This document shows positions 47,597-59,160 of a stretch of 64,000 nt of DNA, piece after piece. The stretch spans positions 124,001 to 188,000 of the forward strand of contig NZ_JAHGAW010000011.1 of the NCBI RefSeq assembly GCF_018603885.1, given 5' to 3'. Source of the DNA: Sphingobium nicotianae. Lineage in GTDB: Bacteria; Pseudomonadota; Alphaproteobacteria; Sphingomonadales; Sphingomonadaceae. How positions within the stretch are numbered: position 1 is the stretch's first letter; each line of letters begins with the position of its first letter. The position numbers were made by a program, and so were the translations under genes. A model generated the notes under the pieces. The model ran no database searches. It saw only the letters and a program-made list of their open reading frames with translations, and was not told the origin of the DNA.

Positions 47597-48199
47597 ATGG
47601 ACATTCGCATATCGGGTCACCAGGTTGAAACCGGTGAGGCCCTCCAGTCGCATGTCAACGCGCGCTTGCAGGGCATCGCCGACAAATATTTCGCGCGAGC
47701 TATCTCCTCCCACGTCACCTTCAGTCACGCACCGCACGGCGCTTTCCGCTGCGACATCATTTCGCACGTCATGTCCGGTCTCATCCTCAAGGGCGCCGGC
47801 GAAGCGCACGACGCGCACGTGTCCTTCGATCAGGCGGCTGAACGCATCGAGAAGCAGTTGCGTCGCTACATGCGCCGCCTGAAGGATCGCCATGAGCAGA
47901 GCGCCGCGGCTGAGGCCACCCGCGACGCGCCCGACGGCAACGGCATCGACAATGCCAATTACGTCGTGTTCCAGAGCAGCGGTTATGAAGAGGATGTCGA
48001 GGTCGAGGCTGATGCGCCGGCAATCATTGCCGAGATGCGCGTGGACATCCCCAAGGCAAGCGTGTCCGACGCCGTCATGATGCTTGACCTGCGCAACACC
48101 AATGCGCTCCTGTTCGTGAACAGCGGGACCGCGGCGTTCAACATGGTGTATCGCCGCAATGACGGCACGATCGGCTGGGTCGAGCCGCCCAGGGGCTGA
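47597..48199 (+). CDS. hpf: Long-form ribosome hibernation promoting factor (HPF/RaiA)
   Basis: 200-residue long HPF: N-terminal ribosome-binding domain (MDIRISGHQVETGEALQSHV) and C-terminal dimerisation domain (AEMRVDIPKASVSDAVMMLD to VYRRNDGTIGWVEPP) joined by a charged linker. It dimerises 70S ribosomes in stationary phase. Strong ribosome site AAAGGAGAAAG. ptsN follows after a 230-base gap, an association also seen near rpoN in other bacteria. Confidence 0.94.
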   Translation: MDIRISGHQVETGEALQSHVNARLQGIADKYFARAISSHVTFSHAPHGAFRCDIISHVMSGLILKGAGEAHDAHVSFDQAAERIEKQLRRYMRRLKDRHEQSAAAEATRDAPDGNGIDNANYVVFQSSGYEEDVEVEADAPAIIAEMRVDIPKASVSDAVMMLDLRNTNALLFVNSGTAAFNMVYRRNDGTIGWVEPPRG

Positions 48200-48429
48200 A
48201 GTTGCCTTTCCGGATGCGCCGGTCGCCTGGAACCCCCAGAGGTGCGATCGGCGTTTGGGTACGGGGTGGATGCTGCCCCGTCCCGCCCCGGGTCATCGGC
48301 CGCGCGCTCCAGTTGACCGCGCAACGCTTTGCTTCTATGGGGCGCCACGGCTTTTCCGGCGGTCGTGATGGACGTTCCTCACCCCGCCGCGCGGCGCGAC
48401 CTGTCGGCGACCGCAGGACACAGGTGAAC

Positions 48430-48897
48430 ATGGATAATTTCAGCGACTTGCTGGCGGCGGACGCGGTTTCGTCAGCCGTCACGATTTCCAACAAGAAGCA
48501 GCTCTTCCAGAAGCTCGGCCAACTGGCGGCGGACGCCTATGGCCTTAGCGCATCCGACGTGATCGAGCGAATCACCGAACGCGAGCGGCTGGGTTCGACG
48601 GGCTTCGGAGGCGGCATCGCTATTCCGCATGCCAAGCTCGATGCGGTGGACAAGGTGCGCGGCGCGGTGATCCTCCTGGCGGAGCCGATCGGCTTCGACG
48701 CCATCGACGACATGCCCGTTGATCTTGTCTTCATGCTATTATCCCCCTCGGATAGCGGCGCCGAGCATCTCAAGACACTCGCCCGCGTCTCGCGCCTGCT
48801 GCGTAACGAGCGGCATCTGGCACGGATCCGCGGCGTTCGCTCCGATGCGGCGCTTTACGCCCTGCTCGCCGGTGGCGAGACGCGTGACGCGGCCTGA
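48430..48897 (+). CDS. ptsN: PtsN, nitrogen-PTS enzyme IIA
   Basis: 155-residue EIIA-Ntr regulator, phosphorylated at the His in GIAIPHAKL. The ATG at 48430 gives the usual start (MDNFSDLL); the frame is open back to 48202 but that part is low-complexity and not family-like. The last 14 bases overlap the thioesterase gene. Confidence 0.93.
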   Translation: MDNFSDLLAADAVSSAVTISNKKQLFQKLGQLAADAYGLSASDVIERITERERLGSTGFGGGIAIPHAKLDAVDKVRGAVILLAEPIGFDAIDDMPVDLVFMLLSPSDSGAEHLKTLARVSRLLRNERHLARIRGVRSDAALYALLAGGETRDAA

Positions 48898-49399
48898 CGA
48901 GGCAATCCATCCGGAGACGGAGCCTTCCGGCGAGGACGCGCACTTCCGCGCGCTCGAACGGCTCTATGCCTCCGCGCCGATCAACCGGTTGTTCCCCTCG
49001 CGGCTGCATATCCCGGCTCCGGGAGAGGCGCGCATCCAATTCGATGTTGCGCCCGCCTATTTCCATGCCGCCGGCGCGACGCACGGTACGCTCTATTTCA
49101 AGATGCTGGACGATGCGGCCTTCTATGCCGCTAACAGTCTGGTCAGCGACCGATTCCTGCTTACCACGGCTTTCAATCTCTTGTTCACCAAGCCATTGAA
49201 AGCGGGGCCGATCATCGCCGAAGGACGCTGGCTCTCGGGCAAGCGGCGCGTTTATGTTGCGGAGGCGCGGCTGATCGACGGCGATGGCGAGGAGGTTGGA
49301 CGTGGTACCGGCACCTTCATGCGTTCGACCATCCCGCTCGCGAGCTTGCCCGGCTACAGCACGTCCAACGGCGACGAGCAGAGTCTTTCCGAGGCATGA
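48884..49399 (+). CDS. PaaI/hotdog-fold thioesterase
   Basis: 171-residue hotdog protein, with HAAGATHGTLYFKMLDDAAF as the PaaI-type active helix and FNLLFTKPLKAGPI following. It probably hydrolyses an acyl-CoA thioester; substrate unknown. It starts at GTG 48884 with GGTGGCGAG upstream, within ptsN, and ends in an ATGA overlap with the DUF1491 gene. Confidence 0.85.
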   Translation: MTRPDEAIHPETEPSGEDAHFRALERLYASAPINRLFPSRLHIPAPGEARIQFDVAPAYFHAAGATHGTLYFKMLDDAAFYAANSLVSDRFLLTTAFNLLFTKPLKAGPIIAEGRWLSGKRRVYVAEARLIDGDGEEVGRGTGTFMRSTIPLASLPGYSTSNGDEQSLSEA

Positions 49400-49737
49400 G
49401 CGGCCGGCTGACGAGCCAGATGCTCGTCAGCGCGCTGATCCGCCGCGCCCAGGCGGCCGGAGGCTTCGCGACCGTGCTTCACAAGGGTGAGTCGATGAGC
49501 GGGGCAATCGTCGTGCAGGTTGTCGAAAGCGCGCGACATACCGGCTTTTTCGAGCGAATCATGGGCTTGGACGGGCGGTCCCACCTGGTCTCTACAGGTC
49601 CGAAGCTTGTGTCCGATTTCAGCGACATCTCACAATATATAGATCGGCGTTTGCGCGCCGATCCCGACATCTGGTTTGTCGAGCTGGATGTCGCAGAGGG
49701 GGAACAGCTCGCCGCCGACATCCTCTGTGCGGGTTGA
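49396..49737 (+). CDS. DUF1491 family protein
   Basis: 113-residue small protein of the alphaproteobacterial DUF1491 family (LTSQMLVSALIRRAQAAGGF, WFVELDVAEGEQL). Function unknown. Translationally coupled to the thioesterase. Confidence 0.88.
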   Translation: MSGRLTSQMLVSALIRRAQAAGGFATVLHKGESMSGAIVVQVVESARHTGFFERIMGLDGRSHLVSTGPKLVSDFSDISQYIDRRLRADPDIWFVELDVAEGEQLAADILCAG

Positions 49738-49909
49738 CACAAAGGTTCCCAACGGCGAAAGGGCCCCACCCGCGCAGGTTGCACGAGGGTTGGTCATGGG
49801 GGCCAGCCGACGCAAACACGCAGACGGGGGGCGGACCGACGCACCGACAGATCGCATCCCACGCGACCGGTGCATCGCCATCCGACCCACCGCACAGACC
49901 TGAGACTCA

Positions 49910-50545
49910 ATGCCCAAGAATATCGTTGTTGCCGCTCTGGCGGCCTTTGGAATGCTATCTTCCACGTTCGCCCTGGCAGAAGTCACCACAGACATTGCCA
50001 CACCCACAGAGAATAGCCTTGAGGCTCCTGTCATCATCGCCGACGCCAGCGTCGCGCTTGAAGATGCGGTCGAGCCCGGCAAGGAAAGCAATTTCGTTCA
50101 GCCCACGCCGCGACCCAGCACAGCTGATGGCGTCGACACCCTTGCTGAACTGGTCGCGGAATCCGGCGGCCGGTCCGAACTCGATGCTGAGGCGAACTGC
50201 CTCGCCTCCGCCATCTATTATGAAGCGCGCAGCGAGAGTCTCTCCGGCCAGCTCGCGGTCGCCCATGTCGTCATCCAGCGCGCCCGTTCGGGCCGTTTTC
50301 CCAGCAGCCTGTGTGGCGTGGTGACGCAACCGGGGCAGTTCAGCTTTGTGCGTAGCGGTCATCTGCCAGCCGCGCCGGTCAATAGCGGCCAGTGGAAGAC
50401 CGCCACTGCGATCGCTCGCATTGCCCAACAGGGCAGCTGGCAAAATCCCGTCAAGGGTGCCCTCTATTTTCATGCAGCTAATGTTGCACCGGGCTGGGCC
50501 AAGGAGCGCGTGACGCGTATCGGCGGACACGTTTTCTATCGTTAG
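49910..50545 (+). CDS. SleB-like cell-wall hydrolase
   Basis: 211-residue secreted protein: signal peptide (about residues 1-23), a Pro/Thr/Glu-rich linker to about 95, then a Hydrolase_2/SleB domain with EANCLASAIYYEARSES, QRARSGRFPSSLCGVV and GALYFHAANVAPGWA. The Glu in the YYEARSES region is the expected catalytic residue for this lysozyme-like fold. Monocistronic with a terminator. Confidence 0.9.
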   Translation: MPKNIVVAALAAFGMLSSTFALAEVTTDIATPTENSLEAPVIIADASVALEDAVEPGKESNFVQPTPRPSTADGVDTLAELVAESGGRSELDAEANCLASAIYYEARSESLSGQLAVAHVVIQRARSGRFPSSLCGVVTQPGQFSFVRSGHLPAAPVNSGQWKTATAIARIAQQGSWQNPVKGALYFHAANVAPGWAKERVTRIGGHVFYR

Positions 50546-50560
50546 ATAACGCAGCGCCGC

Positions 50561-50585
50561 GCGGGGAACAATCAACGTTCCCCGC
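50561..50585 (+). terminator. Terminator of the SleB-like gene
   Basis: GCGGGGAAC (50561-50569) and GTTCCCCGC (50577-50585) form a perfect 9-bp stem with a 7-base loop, followed by TTGAGTTTGTT, a moderate T-rich tail. Confidence 0.75.
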
Positions 50586-50593
50586 TTGAGTTT

Positions 50594-50608
50594 GTTCCCG
50601 ACATGTTC
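50594..50608. promoter_or_regulatory. LexA (SOS) box upstream of mmcB
   Basis: GTTC-N7-GTTC (GTTCCCGACATGTTC) exactly matches the alphaproteobacterial LexA operator. It ends 12 bases before the mmcB ATG, a position suited to repression. Confidence 0.85.
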
Positions 50609-50620
50609 TAGTTTGGGTCG

Positions 50621-51130
50621 ATGGACCCCGCCTCACTTCCCGATCTCGCTCCCGGTTCCCTGCTCTGCGAGGGCACGGCGCTGGCGGTGACCCGCGGCAT
50701 TTTGCGGCTGTTTGCGCGTCATGACATTTTCGGCGTAACCGAGGTGCCGCTGCCCAACGGTCGGCGCCTCGATATCATGGCTGTCGATGCGCGCGGCATG
50801 ATCGTCGCGGTGGAGATCAAATGCAGCCGGGCGGACCTGCTCGGTGATGGCAAGTGGCCGGACTATTTCGACTATTGCGACCGTTATTACTGGGCGGTGC
50901 CGGCAGGCTTCGACCTCGCCCTGTTCGAGAGCGAAGCGCTCTGGCCGGCGCGCACTGGTCTCATCGTCGCCGATCAATATGATGCGGAGATCATCCGCCC
51001 CGCGCCAAGCGAGCCGTTGGCGGCGTCGCGCCGCAAGGCCGAGGTCCAGCGCCTCGCGCGCCGCGCTTCGCGGCGGCTCGCGCAGATTGCCGATCCGGAC
51101 GGCCGGATTCTGTGGGGCGCCGAGGGTTAG
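50621..51130 (+). CDS. mmcB: MmcB-family DNA repair protein
   Basis: 169-residue protein of the MmcB family (COG5321), first linked to mitomycin C tolerance in Caulobacter. A restriction-endonuclease-like core is suggested by RRLDIMAVDARGMIVAVEIK with CSRADLLGDGKW following. The LexA box just upstream fits SOS induction, as reported for Caulobacter mmcB. Confidence 0.9.
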   Translation: MDPASLPDLAPGSLLCEGTALAVTRGILRLFARHDIFGVTEVPLPNGRRLDIMAVDARGMIVAVEIKCSRADLLGDGKWPDYFDYCDRYYWAVPAGFDLALFESEALWPARTGLIVADQYDAEIIRPAPSEPLAASRRKAEVQRLARRASRRLAQIADPDGRILWGAEG

Positions 51131-51258
51131 GCGGAGAGGGCAGGCAGCTTGTCCCTTGCGCAGTCGCGAAATCGGGCTGTCCCATTGGATCGCGTTAGAG
51201 CATGACGAGTCGGGCATGCGGTATCCGGGCTGGCGCTCGCCATGGATCGTTGCTCATA

Positions 51259-51319
51259 GTGTGACCTGGTGTGACCTTCGGGCAATCAGATCGGGCAGAT
51301 ACTGAACAAGTTCAGTATC
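51259..51319. promoter_or_regulatory. Candidate operator region of acs: direct repeat and 10-bp palindrome
   Basis: GTGTGACC occurs at 51259-51266 and again at 51269-51276 (10-base period). GATACTGAAC (51298-51307) and GTTCAGTATC (51310-51319) form a perfect inverted repeat with a 2-base centre. Both lie in the 255-base gap before acs. The regulator is not identified. Confidence 0.6.
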
Positions 51320-51385
51320 AACCACACTTGGCAGGGCGTGGAGACTCCCGCTAAGGTCATCCCAACCAGTCTTGGGAGAGTCCTT

Positions 51386-53325
<1,940 letters not shown>

Positions 53326-53329
<4 letters not shown>

Positions 53330-53580
53330 CGTCCACGCAGGCGCTCAGTACCGACAAAGATAAGGAGCTGCTCATCGCCCTTGTCTGGTCGTGCGAGCGG
53401 TATCTCGGTATCGGAAATGGGGGTCGCGACCAGCTTGAGCGCGAGAGAAGATGCCGTTGCTCTGCTCGCGCGTCATGGATTAGTCGACGAGGATGGCTGG
53501 GGCGGGTAAGGCGCTGCTGTCGGCGGACTGATGACGATGGAGGCCGGCACGGGTTGAATCGTGGCCGCTTCCTGTGACAT
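53326..53580 (-). pseudogene. Small gene interrupted by an in-frame TGA (possible pseudogene)
   Basis: Reading the reverse strand from ATG 53580, about 35 codons (beginning MSQEAATIQPVPASIVIS) end at a TGA (53473-53475). The same frame then continues open for 48 further codons with natural-looking sequence (SLALKLVATPISD, then DEQLLIFVGTERLRGR) to a TAA at 53326-53328, overlapping the acs stop as real convergent genes often do. Either a nonsense-mutated gene, a sequencing error, or chance. No ribosome site is evident and no family is recognised. Confidence 0.35.
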
Positions 53581-53620
53581 GTTCAGGTGACGTTCGTCCA
53601 AAACCCCTATCCCGAGAGAC

Positions 53621-54295
53621 ATGTTGCCGATTTTCCGCTTTCTCGCCGCGTGCCTTCTTGCCCTGCTTCCGCTCACTGCCGCTTCCGCGCAAAGTGCCAC
53701 GCGGCCGACGCCCGGCTTCGTGCGGGTGCGGCTGGAGACGAGCGCGGGCAATATCGTGATCGCGCTGGACGCGAAACGCGCGCCCAAGACCGTGACGAAT
53801 TTCCTGATCTATGTCGATGACGGTCGGCTCGACAATACAAGCTTCTATCGGGCCTATCGGCGCAAGAATAATCCGAAGACCGGCTTCGTGCAGGGCGGCA
53901 TCGGCACCGAAGCGCGGCGCGTCTATTTTCCGACTGCGGAGCTGGAGCCGACAAACAAGACGGGCCTGCGCCACCTCGACGGCACCATTTCGATGGCCCG
54001 GCACAAGGAGGAAAATAGCGGTACCGGCAACTTCTCGATCCAGGTTGGCGCCAATCCGACACTGGACGCACGGCCTGGCTATGCCGGCTATGCCGCTTTC
54101 GGTCAGGTGGTCGCGGGGATGGATGTGATCAAACGGATCATGGCGCTGGACACCTGCTGTGGCGAGGGACCGATGTTCGGCCAGATGATCAAGAAGCGGG
54201 TGACGATCATCCGTGCGGTCCGGCTCGACGGTACGCCCCGGCCGAGCGGTCCGCTCAAGCCGTGGCTGATGCGCAAGCGCGACGCGGCGAAGTAA
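53621..54295 (+). CDS. Periplasmic cyclophilin-type peptidylprolyl isomerase
   Basis: 224-residue cyclophilin with a signal peptide (about residues 1-24) and a compact PPIase domain: NTSFYRAYR, GFVQGGIG, GTISMARHK, FGQVVAGMDVIKRI. It lacks the helical insertion of the other cyclophilin at 10219-11007 and has a basic C-terminal tail. A CC pair (DTCCGEGP) is unusual for the family. Confidence 0.9.
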   Translation: MLPIFRFLAACLLALLPLTAASAQSATRPTPGFVRVRLETSAGNIVIALDAKRAPKTVTNFLIYVDDGRLDNTSFYRAYRRKNNPKTGFVQGGIGTEARRVYFPTAELEPTNKTGLRHLDGTISMARHKEENSGTGNFSIQVGANPTLDARPGYAGYAAFGQVVAGMDVIKRIMALDTCCGEGPMFGQMIKKRVTIIRAVRLDGTPRPSGPLKPWLMRKRDAAK

Positions 54296-54325
54296 GGCCG
54301 AAGCCGCACCATTTCATCTGGCGCC

Positions 54326-57300
54326 TTATCGCGCCAGCAATGCCCGCGCCTGTCCGGTCAGTTCCGCCACCATCGCCGCCGTCGGATTGGCCGAGGCCTG
54401 CGCTCGCGCGATGAGCTGGCGATATTTGGCGACGGCTGAGGCATGCTTCGCCAGCCATTCGGCAACGAAGATATTGGCTTCCTTATATTTTGCGGCAGAC
54501 AGGAAGGAGAGGCGCATCTGCTGAAGATCGCGCGAATTGCCCGCGACGAGCAGGCGTTCCCAGGGATCGGCCGGGCTCATGCGTGCGGCAAGGCCTTGCA
54601 GCCAATCGATTCCGAGCGCTTCGCCCAACTGGGTGAAGGCGCGGACGGTTCCGACTTCGGGCTGGCCGAGATTGCGGGCCAGGATGGAGAGACCGATGAC
54701 GCCATCCATCTTGATGAGCATCACCGTGCGCGCGGCGAGCGCCTTGCTGACGCCTAGTGCCAGCAAGTCTTCCATCGCCGAAGAGACGCGGCGCGCCGGC
54801 TCGGGCTGGAGCAGACTGTCGACATCCTTGCCGATGGTCGTCATGGCCGGTGTCAGCGTAGCGATCGCGCCGCTGGGCTTCATATCGCCAGGCAGCGAGC
54901 GGTGCGTGTCGCCAATATGGCCAGCCATGGCATTGGCGACCTGCCGATAGAGGGCGAGGCGGGCCTGCTCGGAGAGGCGAGCCGCATCGATATCGTCCCA
55001 CAACTTGCGCACATCGAGCAATTGCTCGGCGATGACGAAAGCGCGGGCGATCTCGTCGAGCGTGCAGCTCGCTTCTTCGGCCAGCGTGAACGGCAGGATG
55101 ACACCCAACCGGTTGACGATGCGATTGGCAAGCTTGGTTGCGATGATTTCGCCGCGCAGCTGATGATGCGCGATGGCATCGCCCTCGCGTTCCTGCATCT
55201 GCGGCGGGAAGGCGCGGACAAGGTCGCCGGCCAGAGCCGGGTCGGCGGCGAGGCTGCTCTGCTCGATCGCCGCCTGCAGCGCGAGCTTGGCGGTCGAGAA
55301 GAGCACGGCGAGCTCGGGGCGGGTAAGGCCCAGCCCGTCGCCCGCGCGGCGCAGCAGCTCCTGGTCGCCGGCCAGCCCCTCGACGCGCCGGTCGAGATGT
55401 CCGCCGGCCTCGAGGGTGGCGATGAGACGTACATAGGAAGCCAGATCCCCGGCGCCGCCGGCCTGCGCGATGGACAGGCCGAGCGCCTGGAGGCGATTAT
55501 CCTCCAGCACGATCTCGGCGACATCCTCCGTCATCTCGCGTAGCAGCTGGTTGCGGGCATCTTCGCTCAAGCGGCCCTCGGCCACTTCCTTGTTGAGCGC
55601 GATCTTGATGTTGACCTCATTGTCCGAACAGTCGACGCCAGCGGAATTGTCGATGAAGTCGGTGTTGATCCGTCCACCCCTGAGCGCGAAGGCGATGCGG
55701 CCGGCCTGGGTGACGCCGAGATTGGCGCCCTCGCCGATCACCTTGGCCTGCACGTCTTCCGCATCGACGCGCAGGCGGTCGTTGGCGGCGTCCCCGACCT
55801 CGGCATTATTCTGGGCGGCCGCCTTGATGTAGGTGCCGATGCCGCCGAACCAGATCAGGTCGGTCGGGGCTTTCAGCAGCGCGGAGATCAGCGCAGCGGG
55901 CTCCAGAGAGGTCTCGCTGGTGCCGATGATCGCCTGCATTTCCTTGCTGAGCGGGATCGACTTGAGATTGCGCGGGAAGACGCCGCCGCCGTGGGAGATC
56001 AGCTTCTTGTCATAATCGTCCCAGCTTGAGCGCGGCAGCTTGAACAGGCGAGCGCGTTCCTTCCAACTCGCCGCCGGATCGGGAGTCGGATCGACGAAGA
56101 TGTGCCGATGATCGAAGGCGGCGACCAGCCTGATCGATTTCGACAACAGCATGCCGTTGCCGAACACGTCGCCGGACATGTCGCCCACACCGATGACCTG
56201 CACCGGCTCCTTCTGCACGTCGACGCCCATCTCGGCGAAATGGCGCTGGACGCTGATCCAGGCGCCCTTGGCGGTTATGCCCATCGCCTTGTGATCATAG
56301 CCGTTCGAGCCGCCGCTGGCGAAAGCGTCGCCCAACCAGAATTTGCGTTCGATGGCGAGCGCATTGGCGACGTCCGAGAAGGTTGCGGTGCCCTTGTCGG
56401 CGGCGACGACGAAATAGGGATCCTCGCCATCATGGATGGTGATGCCCTTGGGATGGACGACCTTGCCCTTAACCAGATTATCGGTGACGGAGAGCAAAGC
56501 GCGGATGAAAATGCGGTAGCTTTCCGTGCCTTCGGCGAACCAGGCGTCGCGATCCGAGGCGGGCGGGAGCTGCTTGGGATAGAAGCCGCCCTTGGCGCCG
56601 GTCGGCACGATCACCGCATTCTTGACGCGCTGCGCCTTCATCAGGCCGAGCACTTCTGTCCGGAAATCGTCGCGCCGATCGGACCAGCGCAGGCCCCCGC
56701 GGGCAACGCGCCCGGCGCGCAGGTGAATGCCCTCGACGCGGGGGGAATAGACCCAAATCTCGCGCCAGGGCAACGGCTTGGGCAGGCCCGGAACCTGCGC
56801 CGAATCGAGCTTGAAGGCGAGTGCCTCCTGCGCCGCCGGCGAGAAGGCATTGGTGCGCAGGGTTGCCATGATGACGGCGCGATAGAGCCGCAGGATGCGG
56901 TCGTCATCGAGGCCGCTCACCTGTTCCAGCGCCTCGTCGATCGCCTTGTTGAGCGCCCCGGCATCGGTGGCGTTGGCGGCGCGTTCGGGGTCATGACGGG
57001 CGAAGAAGAGATCGACCAGCAGGCGCGCGATCGCGGTCTCGCGACGCAGCGATTCGACGACGGTCGAGAGACCGTAGGAAATGCCGGTCTGCCGCAGATA
57101 GCGGAAGATGGCGCGCAGGAAGACGATATCGCGCGGGCCGATGCCGGCGGTGACGATGAGTTCGGCGAAGCGGTCATTCTCCGCCCGCCCTTCCAGCACC
57201 GCGTCGAGCGCCTCGGCGATGATTCCGGCGCGATCGAGCACCGGCGCCGCCGGGCCGCCATCCTGACGGACCAGGGAGAAACGCTGGATGTGACCCAGAT

Positions 57301-58996
57301 GTCGGCCGGGCGATTCCGATCCGTCGGAGCGGACCGGCGTGCTGCGCTCCTCGAGCGCGCGGAAGCCGAAATTCTCGAGCGCGGGAACCGCCTCCGACAG
57401 GACCAGCGGCTCCTGGCTGTAGATTTTCACGCGCAAGGTGCGCTCGTCGTCGCTGTGAGCACGATAGAAGCGGACATTACGCTCGCTTGGCCCGCCGAGC
57501 TGGTGGAGCGCGATGATGTCCTTGGCCGCTTCGGCCGCACCGGTACTCTCGCGATAGGCGACGGGCAGGCCAGGCGCGTAACGCTGCGCCAGCACCGCCG
57601 CGCGCGCGCCTTCGCCCAGATCGGCCAGCCCCTGCTCGACGGCCGGCACCCAGCCGCGCAACGTCTGCTCGATCTGCTGATCGAGCGTCTGCGCATCGGG
57701 CACATGGCCATGGTCGCGCAGGTCGAACGTGTAACGCACCAGCGCGAGGCCGCTTTCCTCCAGTGCGATGGACCAGCCGAGCAGGGTCGAGGCGGACGCA
57801 TGGAGCAGCATGTCGCCGATCATCTCGCGCCGATTGGTGGTGAGATCCTCGCGCAGCATCCAGACGAACGCGAAGAGATGGCGGCCGAGCGCATCGCTCG
57901 CCAGTTCGAGCTTGGGCCGCGGCCGGTCGGTGAGCGACATGGCGGTGAGGGTGATGCGCTCGCGGTCCTCGGCCTTGAAGGCCAGCATCAGATCGTGCGG
58001 CAGGGTGATGAGCGCATGGACCATGGTCTTGGCGGCGTGGCCGGCCGGATCATAGCCGAAGCGCGCCATCAGGGTGGAGAGCGTGTCGCGCAGGACCGGA
58101 ATCTCGTCGGGCTTGGCGGCGAGGGCGGCGCTGGTCCACAGGCCGGCATGGATCGACAGGCCGGTGATCGCATCGCCCTCGCGCAGCGGCACGATGAACA
58201 GGTCGATGAGCACATTGCGATGGACGCGCGAGACGCGGTTGGACTTGAGGATGAGCGGCGCAGCATTGCCTGCCTCGAACCAGGCGATCGCCTCGCCGAT
58301 GCGCGTCTCGGCCAGCAGCGGCTCGTCGGTGAACGTGCAGATGCCCTTGGCGCGGGTCGCTTTGCCGTCCCGGTCGCGCAGCTCATGGCCGAGCAAGGTG
58401 AGATGGCCCTTCTGGAACCAGCGGAGCAGGTCGCCGCCCTCTCCGGGCCCAAGCCGGTTGGCGTCGGCATTCATGGCATCGAGCGCCCCGCGCCATCCGG
58501 CGACGGCGGCGCGGACATGCGCGAGCGTCAGCTCGAGCGCCTTGGCGAGGGCTTGCCGCCCCTTCGCATCGACCCGATCGGTCTCGATATAGATGAAGGA
58601 TTCGCGGATCGCGCCGTCATCGTCGCCGATCGCGACGAGTCTGCCGTCCGTGTCGCGCCGGACCGAAAGAATGGGGTGGGCGAGCAAGTGGATGACGAGC
58701 CCGGCTTCGCTCAGGCAATGGCCGATGCTGTCGACCAGAAAGGGCATGTCGGCATTGATGATGGCGAGGCGCAGGCGGCGCTGGCCGCCGTCGCTGCGCA
58801 ACTCGTCGGTGCTCGAATCGATGAGGATCGCCGTCTCGCCGCTCCTGCGGGTAACAGCAGCTTCACTGACGAGGGCGACGGCAGCGTCGAGCGCCACGCC
58901 GCTCAGCGCCGCGCGCTCGCTGCCATGCAGGCCTTCGACAAGGGCCTCGGCGATGACGGATGAAGGCGGATTATCGATCTGAATAGCTGCGCTCAT
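54326..58996 (-). CDS. gdhZ: NAD-specific glutamate dehydrogenase, 180-kDa class
   Basis: 1,556-residue GDH of the L180 class, converting glutamate to 2-oxoglutarate with NAD. Large N-terminal regulatory region (ACT-like folds), then the catalytic domain with YSPRVEGIHLRAGRVARGGL, TGAKGGFYPK and VIGVGDMSGDVFGNGML, and a helical C-terminal region. The ATG at 58996 (MSAAIQ) fits the ribosome site GAGAGG better than the ATG two codons upstream (59002). A very long open frame on the opposite strand is a composition shadow. Confidence 0.95.
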   Translation of the reverse strand: MSAAIQIDNPPSSVIAEALVEGLHGSERAALSGVALDAAVALVSEAAVTRRSGETAILIDSSTDELRSDGGQRRLRLAIINADMPFLVDSIGHCLSEAGLVIHLLAHPILSVRRDTDGRLVAIGDDDGAIRESFIYIETDRVDAKGRQALAKALELTLAHVRAAVAGWRGALDAMNADANRLGPGEGGDLLRWFQKGHLTLLGHELRDRDGKATRAKGICTFTDEPLLAETRIGEAIAWFEAGNAAPLILKSNRVSRVHRNVLIDLFIVPLREGDAITGLSIHAGLWTSAALAAKPDEIPVLRDTLSTLMARFGYDPAGHAAKTMVHALITLPHDLMLAFKAEDRERITLTAMSLTDRPRPKLELASDALGRHLFAFVWMLREDLTTNRREMIGDMLLHASASTLLGWSIALEESGLALVRYTFDLRDHGHVPDAQTLDQQIEQTLRGWVPAVEQGLADLGEGARAAVLAQRYAPGLPVAYRESTGAAEAAKDIIALHQLGGPSERNVRFYRAHSDDERTLRVKIYSQEPLVLSEAVPALENFGFRALEERSTPVRSDGSESPGRHLGHIQRFSLVRQDGGPAAPVLDRAGIIAEALDAVLEGRAENDRFAELIVTAGIGPRDIVFLRAIFRYLRQTGISYGLSTVVESLRRETAIARLLVDLFFARHDPERAANATDAGALNKAIDEALEQVSGLDDDRILRLYRAVIMATLRTNAFSPAAQEALAFKLDSAQVPGLPKPLPWREIWVYSPRVEGIHLRAGRVARGGLRWSDRRDDFRTEVLGLMKAQRVKNAVIVPTGAKGGFYPKQLPPASDRDAWFAEGTESYRIFIRALLSVTDNLVKGKVVHPKGITIHDGEDPYFVVAADKGTATFSDVANALAIERKFWLGDAFASGGSNGYDHKAMGITAKGAWISVQRHFAEMGVDVQKEPVQVIGVGDMSGDVFGNGMLLSKSIRLVAAFDHRHIFVDPTPDPAASWKERARLFKLPRSSWDDYDKKLISHGGGVFPRNLKSIPLSKEMQAIIGTSETSLEPAALISALLKAPTDLIWFGGIGTYIKAAAQNNAEVGDAANDRLRVDAEDVQAKVIGEGANLGVTQAGRIAFALRGGRINTDFIDNSAGVDCSDNEVNIKIALNKEVAEGRLSEDARNQLLREMTEDVAEIVLEDNRLQALGLSIAQAGGAGDLASYVRLIATLEAGGHLDRRVEGLAGDQELLRRAGDGLGLTRPELAVLFSTAKLALQAAIEQSSLAADPALAGDLVRAFPPQMQEREGDAIAHHQLRGEIIATKLANRIVNRLGVILPFTLAEEASCTLDEIARAFVIAEQLLDVRKLWDDIDAARLSEQARLALYRQVANAMAGHIGDTHRSLPGDMKPSGAIATLTPAMTTIGKDVDSLLQPEPARRVSSAMEDLLALGVSKALAARTVMLIKMDGVIGLSILARNLGQPEVGTVRAFTQLGEALGIDWLQGLAARMSPADPWERLLVAGNSRDLQQMRLSFLSAAKYKEANIFVAEWLAKHASAVAKYRQLIARAQASANPTAAMVAELTGQARALLAR

Positions 58997-59160
58997 GCCC
59001 ATCCTCTCTCGATGGTTCGCGTCTGGGTGCGACGCTTGTCTGCGCCAGTCTCATGAGACCAACTAAACCCCCACCGTCCGCGCCGCAACCGTGAGCCGGC
59101 GAGATCGACGGAATTTAATTATATTAGCGCGAAACTTTCATAAAGCGTCGCCACTGGCTA

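Noticed and set aside
50574-50598. GGAAC-N16-CGTT on the reverse strand, a perfect EcfG-type promoter
   Set aside because: It would read antisense into the SleB-like gene with no gene to serve, and it overlaps the terminator stem and the LexA box; probably coincidence.
56102-58963. 953-codon open frame on the strand opposite gdhZ
   Set aside because: Rich in Arg, Gly, His and Asp with no domain, and lying wholly inside a clear gene; a shadow of G+C-rich third positions.
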